A DNA stretch of 64,000 bases. Source: Penicillus capitatus. Its lineage: Eukaryota > Chlorophyta. The DNA is taken from NCBI GenBank assembly GCA_965649825.1, contig OZ287703.1, positions 620,001 to 684,000 of the forward strand, in the 5' to 3' direction. Positions within the stretch are counted from its first letter, which is position 1; each line of letters starts with the position of its first letter. A program made the position numbers and the translations under genes. The notes under the pieces were generated by a model. The model made no database searches and had not been told where the DNA came from. It saw only the letters and a list, made by a program, of their open reading frames with translations. This document shows positions 45,994 to 57,197 of the stretch, one piece after another.

Positions 45994-48126
45994 ATGGTAC
46001 GCGTGTTGAAGGGCACACCGTCGACGCCATCTTTTTGGCGTGTCTCGAGAGAGACATCGAGGCTTCGTCCGGCGATTCGGGAGACGCGACGACGGTCAAC
46101 TCCGACGGAGAAGTCTCCAGACTATCGTCTCTCGATCGAGACGGACATTCAGAGCATTCGCGAAATCGATTTGGAGCTCCTCGATGATATTCACTCCAGC
46201 AAAGACTCAGACGACGGCGATGAGGACTTTGAGGAAGATGACGAGACAACGGGTCCAAAAAAGCGTGGTCGGAAGAAAGGCATACCGCTGGACGAAGCGA
46301 ACCGCCTGGCAATACAGGTGCACACAAGTGTGGGAGTGAGAAAAGTGAGATCGAGTGTAGGCAGCTATGAAAGGGAAGAACAAATACAAGCGCACCTCTT
46401 TGCATCGCTCTCGCGTGGGACGATCGTTGAAGAGAATATGGAAAGAGAGAAAGGCAACGGGATGGAAGGCAAAGCCCAAACGATGTTCCATCTGTGGGGA
46501 GATGGGGCACAACAGACTCTCTTGTCCAAAGTCTGACTCATGTTTACAGGAGAAGTGTGACGCAAAGAGTGATATCTGTCTATCGTAGACTGCCGGAATC
46601 TCAAAAGAAAAAACGGAGGCCGGTATCTTTTGAACATCGCTGGAGAATCGCCGAGAGCTGGAGGAGAAGGACCAATAAAGAACGAATAGCCACAGGCGAA
46701 TATGTGTCCAGGTACAGGAGAAATGTGTTTCGAGTGTCGAAAGAGTGAGAAATGTGTAAAAATGAGAGGGAGAAGAAAGTCGTGCGCATCTATCGATGCA
46801 GTATATGTGGAGAAGCAGGGCATGGCAAAAGAACATGTCCACGCCTTCCAGGCAATGCTGCCAAACAGAAAAAGACGATGACACTTGCACAGGCGCTGTC
46901 AGAGGATGGCACATTCAGTGACGAATGGACCAATTCTCTCAGAGCACAAGCCATGATGGAAACAATTCGGCAAGTGAAGATCAGTGAGGTCGAAGATCTG
47001 CAGAGTCTGTACACCGTTCCACTCAAGGTTGATGTGACTGGATGTCGATTGGTGATGTGACAGATGCGCTTGTAGGCAGAGAGTATGTGGAAAACGGCAC
47101 TCGAATGCTCCGTCCGAGCCTACAAAAGCGGTGTACATCGCCAGTGCATGGAATTTACGTTTCCAACGCTCCGTGATGGCGTAACCGTCGATCCAGTGAT
47201 GTCACCAACAGGTTATCCAACCTCGTGCATTTTTCTCTTACGGATGGAGAGAAACAGGAGATCTGATTCGACAATTCCGTGTGGCCTCTCTCATCGTGGA
47301 AGCCGTTTTGAAGGGGATGAAAACCGAGTCCGGATTGGAGGGGCATTTGGATGTCGACGTCTTGGACGAGAACGAAGGCACAGGTCTGTACTGAACGATT
47401 CCAGCGTGTTCATCCTGCCGAACCTTGTTCGTAGTTTATTGGGAGGGCGAAGAGATATGTGCCTTGCTGTTTCCTCAGCCACAGACATTGGATGTCATGA
47501 TCTCCCGTGCCGTCATGCAACGCGATGAGGCACCTCGAGTTCAGCTGCTGGTCAATCCCCAATGGCAGCCCGGTCAGATTGTCTCAGATTTCGGTTTTGG
47601 CCAATTGAAGACGCTGCGAGAGAACTACGCCGCTTCATTTGATGATGTCTTCTACATGAAGCAGATTTCTATCTTTGGCGACACCGTCATCGTCCTGCGT
47701 TGCTATCCAAGTCAATGGCAGGTCCATCTCGTCAAGTCCAACGAAGACATCGTCCTGATCGGCACGACAAAGAAGAAACCCGATTACGATGAGATCTTGG
47801 CCGTGCTGCGTAACTCAAAGGACTCCCTCTCTCGGCTCAGTTGGATCGACCGTTTTAAACGAAAGTACATGGAGGGGAAGCAACGTACGAGTCCCTCATT
47901 CTCCCTCACTGTTAGCAAGACAGAGTTGGAAGAGTGCTTCGACAATGTGGATTTGTCCGTGTCCGCGAGACTGAGTGCATTGAATGGTGGTGAAGAAGAA
48001 GAGTCCGTGGGTCAGCGTTATAAAGATTTGGCATCAGATTTCGATATCATCACGGGAGAGGCCAAGCGAGACATCAACGAGGCTCCCGTCGAACAAGGCG
48101 CTTCTTTGTTAGAGGTTGAGGAATGA
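45994..48126 (+). CDS. AT-hook/zinc-knuckle protein fused to a DUF1995 domain
   Basis: Seven exons (introns 46318-46360, 46531-46588, 46712-46768, 47034-47075, 47212-47251, 47384-47434) give 613 aa. An acidic region precedes an AT-hook-like GPKKRGRKKG. Two CCHC-type knuckles follow: CSICGEMGHNRLSC and CSICGEAGHGKRTC. Exon 4 carries the second knuckle and runs on into the DUF1995 start (LQSLYTVPLKVD, joined to AESMWKTALECSVRAY). The C-terminal DUF1995 has YWEGEEICALLFPQPQ, QLLVNPQWQPG and FGDTVIVLRCYPSQWQVHL. DUF1995 proteins are mostly plastid proteins of unknown role. No stop or start separates the halves, so one fused gene is the simplest reading. The Arg-rich N-terminus could be targeting. 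Confidence 0.75.
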
Positions 48127-48197
48127 GCAACGTTGTTCTTGTTTGTGTAATCTCCGCTCTCATTTTTTGTGGTGCTCGGTCAGTTGGCATAATGATG

Positions 48198-48269
48198 TGA
48201 CCCAGACGTGAATCGAACACGCAACCTTCTGATCTGGAGTCAGACGCTCTACCATTGAGCCACTAGGCC
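48198..48269 (-). tRNA. tRNA-Trp (CCA)
   Basis: The minus strand folds into a full 72-nt cloverleaf: acceptor GGCCTAG with CTGGGTC (two G-U pairs), D stem GCTC/GAGC, anticodon stem TCTGA/TCAGA around loop CTCCAGA, T arm GCGTG-TTCGATT-CACGT, discriminator A. The anticodon CCA reads UGG. There is no intron and no encoded CCA end, as expected for a nuclear tRNA gene. Confidence 0.93.
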
Positions 48270-48306
48270 ATGTCTACACCATCAGTGCGTGCGACGATTG
48301 ACATCA

Positions 48307-48546
48307 TCAGTTCACAGAGACCACGGTTGAGTCAGGCACGTACTTCCGTCTCTTGGGAGGTTGTAGTTTAGGCACGCGCATTCGCATTTTGCACGGTATT
48401 CGCCAAGACACTTGCCCGACGCTGTTGCTTCCAGGTGAGCGGCGCGTGAATGCTACGAACCGTGGCGAAATGCCGACGGTGCCAAGGCATGGAGAGCGAG
48501 CGGCGTCTGTGGTTCGATTGTCTATCTTTAGGCGCGTCGTTTCCAC
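48307..48546 (-). CDS. possible small basic protein, unrecognised
   Basis: A 79-aa frame ending in a basic stretch (MRMRVPKLQPPKRRKYVPD). The composition resembles small ribosomal or mitochondrial proteins, but I cannot name it and a short intron may lie inside. It could be chance. Confidence 0.3.
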   Translation of the reverse strand: METTRLKIDNRTTDAARSPCLGTVGISPRFVAFTRRSPGSNSVGQVSWRIPCKMRMRVPKLQPPKRRKYVPDSTVVSVN

Positions 48547-48706
48547 GCCGGTTGTTCCTCAACCGACCTCCACTCCTGACGCGAATTTCTCAGCGATGCA
48601 CGCCATCGAGATATCTCGGCTTCTCAACAACTTCTTTTCTCAGGAACTTGGCGCAAACGTCCTGTGAGGCGACGGATTTAATAAACATCCGTTGTGTTTT
48701 GAGACG

Positions 48707-51001
48707 ATGTCGATGCAAGAAAAGAAGGAAGATTACGGCCAGTCGAGCAAATCAGATCGTAGATACCCAGCCGCCTTTTTCAACATAATTTGATAGCTGA
48801 CTGTTTCAGGTCCAGATGAGCATGAGACGCCTCCCCCAGAGAATCGACCTGGAGGCGGTGCCGAAACGTCCACAGGACGATCGGAGACACGGTCAAGGAA
48901 AGATCTCAGTGGGGAAGTGGCTCGTCTTAACAGGGTCGTTGCCGAATTACACGAGACTCTACAGCGATCCCACGATGAATGCAACAAAAAAGAAGATTGG
49001 GCCCGTCGACTTGAAGCTATGCTCCACGAGGAACGCAATCACCAACAGGAAAATGTAGCCCAATACACAGCAGTGCTCGAAGACAAAGAATCCAACATCA
49101 GAGAGCTGCGCAGATGTCTCGAGGCACAGCACATCCAGATGTCTCAGGCACTCGAAGACCACAGTCGAGCCGGACAGAACCTAGCGCAGATTCTAGAGCG
49201 AGAGCGTCGAGACTGGATGATCGAAAAAGAGATGTTGCAGTCTCAGCTCCATGGGACGCAACAGCTGATCCACGAGCTCGAAAACGTCTCCTCTTTGTGA
49301 TGTTGTTTCGGATGACAGCGCGGATGTGTGCTTAGAATGCGCAGCAGGATATGGAGGAGGCGAATAATCGAGCTCGTTCCTTAGAGGTTCAGTTAGAAGA
49401 AATCAAAGTGTCGAACACGGAGTTGCGTGATGCAAACGAGGAGCTTCAGAATTTAAAGCTCAGTAAGGCCACGCGTCGTAGCAGCTCCTCTGAGAAGGAA
49501 CTTGAAGATAACATAAAAGAGATCTCAGAACTGAATTCGAGGCTGACCAAGTTCAATGATCGGATGGAGGAAGAGTATCAAAAGATGGAGCACAAGATGT
49601 CTAAGCAGAGAAATCAACTGGCCGAGGTCATCGACGAACGCGACAAGCTTGTGGCCCAACTTCACGCCTTCAAAGAAAAGGAGATGCAACGCAGATCCGT
49701 ACGCAGCGCCAGTATGTCGTCTGCGGTAAGCGCCTTCTTTTCTGTGGATGTGTGCGCGATGCTGTGCGTCAAGGGTGGAGATGTGTTGGTCCCTGAGAGA
49801 AAGACCATCGTCGATGCACAGATCGAGGAATTGAGATTTGAGCTGGAAGAGGAGCGTGCTATCTCTCAGGCAACGCAAGAGAATCTAGAAGAGCAACTGC
49901 GAGTCAACCGACAACTCGAAGTGGAAATTGACCAACTCAAACTTGCAACCCCTCAGGTGCCTCCTTCCTACGCCGACGGTCATTGTTGTGAGACATGTGC
50001 TGGTGATGTGACATCAGACATTTTCTCGTTTTGGACGGTCCGCCAGTCAACTCCAATCAGGACTATTACTAGACCGACTTCATCGCGCCGTCATGCAAGT
50101 GCAGGACACCATCAGTGCCGCCCAATCTCAGATAGCCGGCATTCTTGCAAAGAAAAGCTCGTCTCAAGTGCAACCAAATTGCATATGGATGTGTGAGAAT
50201 GTGTGACGATGTACTGTGCTGTGGTGTGCCCTTAGATGACCTATCATGCATCTTCGTTAAACATCTCCATAGAAGAGGCCCGGTATCAGTTAGAGAACCT
50301 TAGATCAATGATAGAATCTTCGATGGATAGTACTGGAAGAAACTCGCCAGAATCATCATCACGTCGACGCCGTTCTTCTGTAGACAAAAGACAAAGGTCC
50401 GCCGCCACGGATGCCGGCATTGTGGTTGTAGATAGAGATGGATGGATGTGTGCTGTGTAGAGTGTTAAGTGTGGGAAGCTGGTCACTGAGAAAGACTTTT
50501 ACCTCGAGGCAAAAACAGAACAAGCAAGCGAAGCCTCAAGACGAACTGGAAGAGAGTCTGAAGAAAAATGCGACCCTGACGCAAGATAAATTTGTGTTGG
50601 AGCAATGTGTTCGATATTTGAGCTCTCGATGTCAAATGTACCAGACTGTATGGAAGGCAAGAGAAGGAACGAAGAAACAACACCGAAGGGTAACATCCCT
50701 CTCAAGCAGATATGAAGGCGCCAGTACCTCAGGGACATCTGGCGAAATTCAATACGCTGAACGAGATGAAGCTCAACGTGAGCAGCAACCGCAACCGCAA
50801 CCGCAAGAGATGACATCTATGGAGTCCGCATCGAGTCCAGGAGATGACAGTCCACGATTATCAAGATCACTGGAATTGCAGATTATTAACAAGATTGCTC
50901 AGATCTGTGAACCGTTTGTCACACAATTCTCTGAAAGCAGCAGCGCCAGAATGCTCTCAAGACAGAGATCTTCGCGAGAGGTCTCAAACTTCGCTTCGTA
51001 G
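48707..51001 (+). CDS. long coiled-coil protein, unknown function
   Basis: Seven exons (introns 48759-48809, 49286-49335, 49726-49797, 49957-50017, 50168-50235, 50397-50460) give 642 aa. Heptad-type segments run through most of it (VARLNRVVAELHETLQRS, ELEDNIKEISELNSRLTKF, LRFELEEERAISQATQE), with Ser/Arg-rich linkers and a Gln-rich stretch near 50780. The C-terminus is Ser-rich. The intron at 49726-49797 has no in-frame stop. No catalytic domain is seen; a scaffold, centrosomal, Golgi or flagellar role are all possible. A 23-codon upstream ORF (48597-48668) precedes the start. Confidence 0.75.
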
Positions 51002-51938
51002 TCAAAAAAAAATTCTGAGATGATGATGATGACCTCATTGGCATGCTCCACTGCAATAAACAAGGCATATGGCCACACGTGCGGCACTTCTTTCTCTGAA
51101 GAGACCCCCAGACGCGAGGAATGTCATCCAATAATCCTCTGTCCCCCTCGAGCAGCTTTGCAGCGTTGCCCTTCCAGTCATTTTGCCACGGTTGTTACTG
51201 CTGTTGTCCTCCTTGCCCTCTCTATTTTGTTGTTTCTTTATATACAGAACCTTACAAACCATAGTTGTTCCTTTGTACTTATGTGACATTTGATCCTGCT
51301 ATTACTACTACTACTGACATGAACTCTTTCTTGTCGACGTCTCGTTGTTTTATATATGGATAGTGTCGATGGTTTTACGTTTGCTTGGAAGAGTGAGATT
51401 GCATCACTCTTAATCAAGTCAGGGAGCAAAGGGCTCCTAGGCAGCAACAGAAGAAGAAGGCTGCATTCTTCATTTAATTGTGTACGTTCTCTCTGCTGAT
51501 ATGCACACTGTGTGAACGGGAATGAGACAACACATCACTCACTTTGTGAAAGAGGTCTGCTCAGGTGCTGTGTCTCATTTTTGGGCAGGAAGAGTCATTA
51601 CGTTATTCGCGGGCTGTCTGTTTTTGGTTCCTGCACTTGTCTATGATGTACATCTCTGAACGAGATGAATACCACAAGGCTTAAAAAGCAGCATAAGTAA
51701 ACACGCCCTTTCTGTTTTGTGCCTCCATGATCATTTCTTTCGTGAAAGAGATTTAATTTGCAAGGGATGATAAGTTGCGAGACGCGCCAAGAAGGAAGGC
51801 CGTACCAATCAATAAAGATGCCTCTGGACGGCACAGCACAGAAACGCACAAGTGTCTCTCCCTGAAGAGACACATACGTATCTATCTGATCATCAAACAC
51901 CGATATGTAATACTCCAAGTTCCTCGACACACCGATCT
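51002..51938. other. convergent intergenic region
   Basis: About 940 bp between convergent genes. Short frames only. It contains ACTCTTTC and GAGTGAGATTGCATCACTC near 51390-51415, a partly palindromic copy of the recurrent motif. No RNA gene is recognised. Confidence 0.5.
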
Positions 51939-53465
51939 TCATGTGGCAGGAACTGCCAGTGAGCCATCACCATCTTTCATGCTGCTGCTGCCGTTGCTGC
52001 CTCCAAACAAAGACGCCGTTTCTGGAAGGGAATCGTCCTCTTCTGCAGACTTGTTTTTTCGACTGAGGTGCACATCGAATCGAGTGAGAAACGGAGCTTC
52101 GTGAGCATCCGTTTGAATTCTGAAGATTCCTTTTGCGTCGTCTCTTTGAAAGTAATGATCAATTAGATCATCGTAGAGCACATCCAGATCTGTCGCGCTG
52201 TCAGGGGATCTCGATTGGACGGAAGAGTGTTGCTGCACGTGTCGTTTCGGGTGTTGCTTGAAACTGATCACCACGCCAAACAACGAATGAAAGAGTGACT
52301 GCCACTGCTGCTGTCTTTTATCCTCAGGGCACGTCAAAAACTGCGAGATCTGTATCAGATGCCGCTCCAGTGTCAGACAAGCCATCTGCAGTGCAGGCGC
52401 TGTCACAGGCTTGGCACAGTTGGCAGTCAGATCAAAAGGATCACGCACAAACACACCACTCTTCCTGCCACCTTTTGCTGGAACATGCTGCACAATCCCC
52501 TTGCGACAACACACAGCGATCCGGGGTGCCTGGCCATCGTACAATGCCTCCCTACTGCAGTACAGGGAGAGAAATGTAAAGCACGACAATGCCAGTTCCA
52601 GTAAAGATGCTTCTTCGTTCTTCTCCTTCTTCTCTTCCTTTAGTCGATCTCTCACTTTTGAGCAGTACTTGTCCACATCAGAGTCGTGCGCCCCATCGAG
52701 AATGGTATCGAGCGACGGTAGCAGACCCTGTTGACGACAGACGGTCAAAACGATGATGGTGAGAGGGTAGGATCCAAAAGATCCTTTCGAAGCGTCGTTC
52801 AGTTCATGCACTTTCGACCATTTCTTCATCAACAGCACCAGATTCCTCACCATCGGCCGTTGACGGATCACTTCGCCCAAAACGCGACTCCTCAAAATGC
52901 CAGCCTCGTTACCCACACTGAAATCGCATTGAAACCCATACATCCGATCCGTACACCTGAGGATGGGAATCTTCGCTCGGCTCAGCACAAAGGCAGGCGA
53001 CGTCAGACGCAATCGATTTCGGAACTGAAGGAACTTGAGGATATCGTAAAGCAAACAGGAACGCAGTTCCTTTTTCTTGATCTTATTGAGCGCCATTTTC
53101 TTGCTGTTATGGTGATTTTGATAGTGGCCACTGACTGAGATATCCACATCGCCATGTCGCAGACTCGTGCCCATCACCGTTGATCCGTAGGGCGTCAGAG
53201 TGAGATCGGACACACGTTGCAGATACATCAACGGTTTGGTTGCTGGATGTTTTGAAGTGTTCAGGAGTTCCTTCTGCAAGGCGAACACGAAGTTTTCTCT
53301 GGCGGCATGATTCTCTGGTGTCTCGCCCAGAGTGCCGGTCAGTCTGATCAGGGTCTTCGAGTAAAGACGCAGCTCCTTTGGATCAAACGACTGGAGCCGT
53401 GCTTTGACGATTTGGACGGCGCGCTGGAGGAGTTTTTGTAAAAAATGGGCTTCGACGATCGTCAT
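51939..53465 (-). CDS. non-canonical poly(A)/poly(U) polymerase-type nucleotidyltransferase
   Basis: A single uninterrupted 508-aa frame. The nucleotidyltransferase motif is YGSTVMGTSLRHGDVDISV (GS followed by D-x-D), with a third acidic strand at MYGFQCDFSVGNEAGI. LVLLMKKWSKVHELNDAS and SFGSYPLTIIVLTVCRQQG form the PAP-associated central domain, and the C-terminus is disordered. This is the Cid1/Trf4/MTPAP layout, which adds A or U tails to RNA. Unlike nearly all neighbours it has no introns, suggesting retroposition or a late acquisition. Its start codon is within 45 bp of the RPP30 start on the opposite strand. Confidence 0.82.
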   Translation of the reverse strand: MTIVEAHFLQKLLQRAVQIVKARLQSFDPKELRLYSKTLIRLTGTLGETPENHAARENFVFALQKELLNTSKHPATKPLMYLQRVSDLTLTPYGSTVMGTSLRHGDVDISVSGHYQNHHNSKKMALNKIKKKELRSCLLYDILKFLQFRNRLRLTSPAFVLSRAKIPILRCTDRMYGFQCDFSVGNEAGILRSRVLGEVIRQRPMVRNLVLLMKKWSKVHELNDASKGSFGSYPLTIIVLTVCRQQGLLPSLDTILDGAHDSDVDKYCSKVRDRLKEEKKEKNEEASLLELALSCFTFLSLYCSREALYDGQAPRIAVCCRKGIVQHVPAKGGRKSGVFVRDPFDLTANCAKPVTAPALQMACLTLERHLIQISQFLTCPEDKRQQQWQSLFHSLFGVVISFKQHPKRHVQQHSSVQSRSPDSATDLDVLYDDLIDHYFQRDDAKGIFRIQTDAHEAPFLTRFDVHLSRKNKSAEEDDSLPETASLFGGSNGSSSMKDGDGSLAVPAT

Positions 53466-53508
53466 GCGACAGAGAGGGCAGACGGTGCGCGCACCGGCAA
53501 TATCGAGG

Positions 53509-54705
53509 ATGTTCTTCGATTTGAACCAGCCGTGGACGGCCGATGCGACGGAGGCGAAGGATCGCCTGGTGACGTCGATGCGACTCGGATACGGATGTCT
53601 AGCGCTGAATCATGTCGTGCATAACAAACAGCAACTGCTCTCGGCGTTTCGTTGCTTCCTTTGATCTGGCGCGATCCGAATGATCGCATGGCTTAGGGAT
53701 CCCAATGATCTGTTTGATCTGGATTCGATGATCCAGATCTCCATGCCGGACAGAGAACGACAGGCACGGTTGGTGGGCGGTTCGGATGGGATAGAGCAAC
53801 TGAGGCGCCTGACCTTCTCAACAGAGAATGCAGATGAAGTGCCCCTGCCACGAAACAAAGATGCAGAAGGGATCTGTACATAACTCCAGGCACAAATTCT
53901 GCTGCACACGTCCAAAAACAAAAGACTTCAGCGATGGGACATCGTCTCCTGTGCTCCCCGCTCAACCGAAGCGCTCAAATTGGTTCGTCGCGATCTTACG
54001 GTTGTCCAAAACCGATGAGATGATAAGACAGGCATGTGAAGCTATGGAGATCGATATGATTACGCTCGATCCTCTGCTGCCATGTATTCTTGCTGCAAAA
54101 CAGTCTCTTCTGAAGACAGCTGTGAAACGAGGCCTCCACATTGAAGTGATGCCGAGCTTTGTGTCCTGCACCAGGCAGTTCGGAAGTGCCTTCTAGATCT
54201 GCTGCTATCCTGGTTTGTTTCAGGGATCCGCAGAGCGACAAGCCTTCTGTCATTTTATGAAGAACTATTCGGCGATTACGCGTGCCAAGGTAAGCGCACG
54301 CTGCCTCCATCAATTAACCATCCAGTGCGATGGCAGTGTACGCTGCTGAGCAGCGGAGCCTGTGAGGCGAAGTTTTTGCGATCGCCTTATGACCTGATCA
54401 ACATGGCGATGTTTATGGGATGGAAGAAGACGCAAGCACAGGTATCGATCCTGCACCATAGCACGCTTCACCATGCACTTCATTCCGCACAACAGAATGC
54501 CGTTTCCGCAGCAGGACAGGCAGTCGTTCACCATGCCTCCGAAAGAAGACAGCGAAACAGCAACACACCTTTCAAGGTCACCTGCATTGCGTCATGCATT
54601 TCTGTGACATTTGGATAGATGCGACAGTCCCTGTCGCCAACGGGCGTTGATGAACCGAAGGCTAAACGTCCAAGATTGGGCAGACGCGATCAACACTCAG
54701 GCTGA
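53509..54705 (+). CDS. RPP30: RNase P/MRP protein subunit p30
   Basis: Eight exons encode 279 aa (human 268). MFFDLNQPW starts the TIM-barrel-like PHP fold; LGYGCLALNHVVHN, ALKLACEAMEIDMITLDP, AVKRGLHIEVMPSF, CTLLSSGACEAKFLRSPYDLIN and MFMGW follow in family order. The C-terminus is basic (AKRPRLGRR). Introns: 53646-53696, 53839-53889, 53983-54031, 54161-54223, 54290-54336, 54442-54495, 54577-54618. RPP30 is a core protein of the ribozyme that trims tRNA 5' ends. An in-frame ATG at 53464 is possible and would overlap the start codon of the opposite gene. Confidence 0.88.
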
Positions 54706-54864
54706 CACATGTTCAATTGCAAAAAGCGATTGTGTTTTGACCATCGATCACAGATGTAGACGTCTCAGGAGGGATAGACATCTATGAGCAGAGAGGGAGA
54801 ATGCTCGTAGGCGCATCGAATCCGATGGATAGCTCCCTCTGCATCTCATAGATTCGTTGCCCCC

Positions 54865-57111
54865 TCATCCAGGACGACGCGGACTGTACCTGACGATCGG
54901 CAACGGCACTTTGAATCGCTTGAATTTGTCAGAGGGTGGTTCAGGGGCATCCTTCTCGATACGCAGGAGGCGTGGAGACAAAGAGGTGGGTTTCGGCCTG
55001 TGCTTCATTCTTTCAAAGACGTATGCCTCTCCAAAACTGAAAAGCGCATTGTCTTGGACAGTGAATTCGGTGACGGGCACATTCTTCACGGCCTTCTCGA
55101 TGCGATCGACAGGGAAGGGCTCATAGGGATGCTTCTCAATCATATGGAGCTCACGTGCTGCATGACTCTCACTAGAGAGAAATACATTCTTCTGGAATGG
55201 GGAGGCGGGAGGGAGTGGCCTACCGGATCTGCTCACGAAGTTGTTCACGTTTTTCTTCTAAGGCTTCTATCTTCTTCTGCATTTTTGCCTGCCGGTTTTC
55301 ATCCATCGGCAGCATTTTCTCTCTCAGCTCAGCTGTCTGCGCTGCATTCTCAGCCATATCTTTTTGTAAGGTCGACATTTCCCGTGAGAACTCAGCGCAT
55401 TCTTCGCATACTTTGAAGAGATCTCCGATTGGAGAATCCGGTTCCATGAGATGCCGTAGAGGCTTTGGAACGTAACGCTGTGCGTGATAGGGCAGCAAAG
55501 CTAACGCACATTCTGACGGCCGCAGAGGTAGGCGCTTACTCTGCGATGACATCATTGTCCTGCAACCAAACATCCACCATAGGCCTCGAAGCACCAACAC
55601 TGTCTTCTTACATCGGCGCCGTCGCTTTCTGCCTCTCCAGAATTGCGTCGCAGAGCTCCTGGGCAGAAGGGCCTAGTCCATCGTACACATACCTATCCAG
55701 CATCTCTCATGTCCAAGTGGACAACGATCTGTTATATCGGAGCTACCGGTAGTCTGGGCAGGTGCCTTTAGAGTACATATCGAGTATCCATATCAATCCA
55801 TCAAGGTAGAGATGTGCATCGGGTGCACGTTTGTTTTCCGCAATGCGTCGATGGATCGGTTTGATTCCGGAGTGCTTAAGAAGCTCATACAGGAATTCAT
55901 AATCTAGCCGAATCCAGCCGTTCTGTCGCCGGGCCAACGTCCTCGTATTGTATGCCTTTTTGTTCTTGAGCTGCAGATAGACCTTCCACAATCCAGCATC
56001 ATCTGCCACATGCCAATCTTGCAGAGCAGAGAGAAAGTGACAGTGATGGTACGTCTAACGCCATTGAAGCCTTCATCGACACGATCCAGTGAGGTGCCCC
56101 CTACGCTTGGCAGGTAGTCATTCCCGCGACTCAGAATGCATGTAATAGCCAAGTCCTGTCAACAGAAAGAGATTTCCATCTATCGTTGTGCTTTGAACGG
56201 AGAGAGATACACGGCGAATGGCCCTTAGGTAAGCCTTCTCTTCATGCGATGGTACTTTGTACGAAGTCACCAAATTTAGAAGCGGTTTCTTCAGTTTCTC
56301 GACCGAAAAGACTTTCAGTTGGCCCAGAGACTGCGGCAGATCTTGATAACTGTCCAGAATCTGACCTGCACAGCATATCTCACTCTTTATAGCATCACCA
56401 TAAGCATAACACGCACCCAGGACGTAAACCCTGTTGCAATCTGCAATGAGTGACATCATGAGAAGATCGGAATCGTTGCCGATCAAGGCATGGGAATCGG
56501 TGGGCAAGACATGATCGAGTGGCTGCTGCATACGGGCCAAGATTTTGCACTCCCCTTCACCCTAAACAGGTCCCTCCAAACTTTGTCTATCGTCTCGTGT
56601 CGCCTCACCTGCACCGTCGAACCCGAGAGTTCCATTCTCAGATTCTTCCACTTCACTCCGACAAGTCGCTGACAGATGTAATAGGCCATGGCTTCATGTA
56701 GCTCTTGCATGAAAGGTGTCCCAGGTGTCAGAGCCAAAGGCGATACCGTCTTGCCCTTCTCGTCAGAAGAGGTCAAGGTCACACGTTTGCGACGGATACG
56801 CTGTGTCAGAAGCTTTGCCACGGGTGCAGGGCCATCCAGTGCAAACATAACGGACTTTGTTGGACGGCAGGTGTTCAGAAAGAAATCACATTTGCGAAAG
56901 AGCATAGGATAGAACTGATTCATATTTCGCGCTGCAGGACATGCCGCCGTTCTGTGTTTCCTGTTGTAGGGCGGGGCCTACCTCGACGCAGGACGAGGTG
57001 CAGCACGCTGTTCATATCGACGTAGAGGTGATCGATCTTGACCTGTCCCAAATTGACATACGCCTCGGAAAAGGATTTCTTAAACCACGAGTTGAGTCCG
57101 GGAATCCCCAT
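54865..57111 (-). CDS. XRN-family 5'-3' exoribonuclease
   Basis: The start MGIPGLNSWFKKSF and DHLYVDMNSVLHLVLRR are the XRN N-terminal signature, with the first catalytic Asp in VDMNS. SVMFALDGPAPVAKLLTQR follows (FALDG..P). HALIGNDSDLLMMSL carries the D-x-D metal pair, then ILSRGNDYLPSV. The C-terminal half retains the PYHAQRYVPKPLRHLM-EPDSPI block and a coiled coil (AENAAQTAELREKML). About 700 aa is shorter than Xrn1/Rat1. Multiple introns lie between the pieces (near 56940, 56500-56380, 56050, 55745, 55600, 55220); I did not fix each one. The enzyme degrades 5'-monophosphate RNA, in cytosol or nucleus. Confidence 0.85.
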
Positions 57112-57197
57112 GATGCCAAAAGGACGCCACAGCCAGGTTAACGCAGAATGTAGCGAGACGCGTCGATCGAAATGATCATCACTCGATTGCGAAGCAC

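Noticed and set aside
46207-46914. 235-aa minus-strand open frame
   Set aside because: It runs antisense to the zinc-knuckle exons, whose frames, splice sites and motifs are coherent; its Phe/Ser/His-rich composition is what the antisense of Lys/Arg/Glu codons gives.
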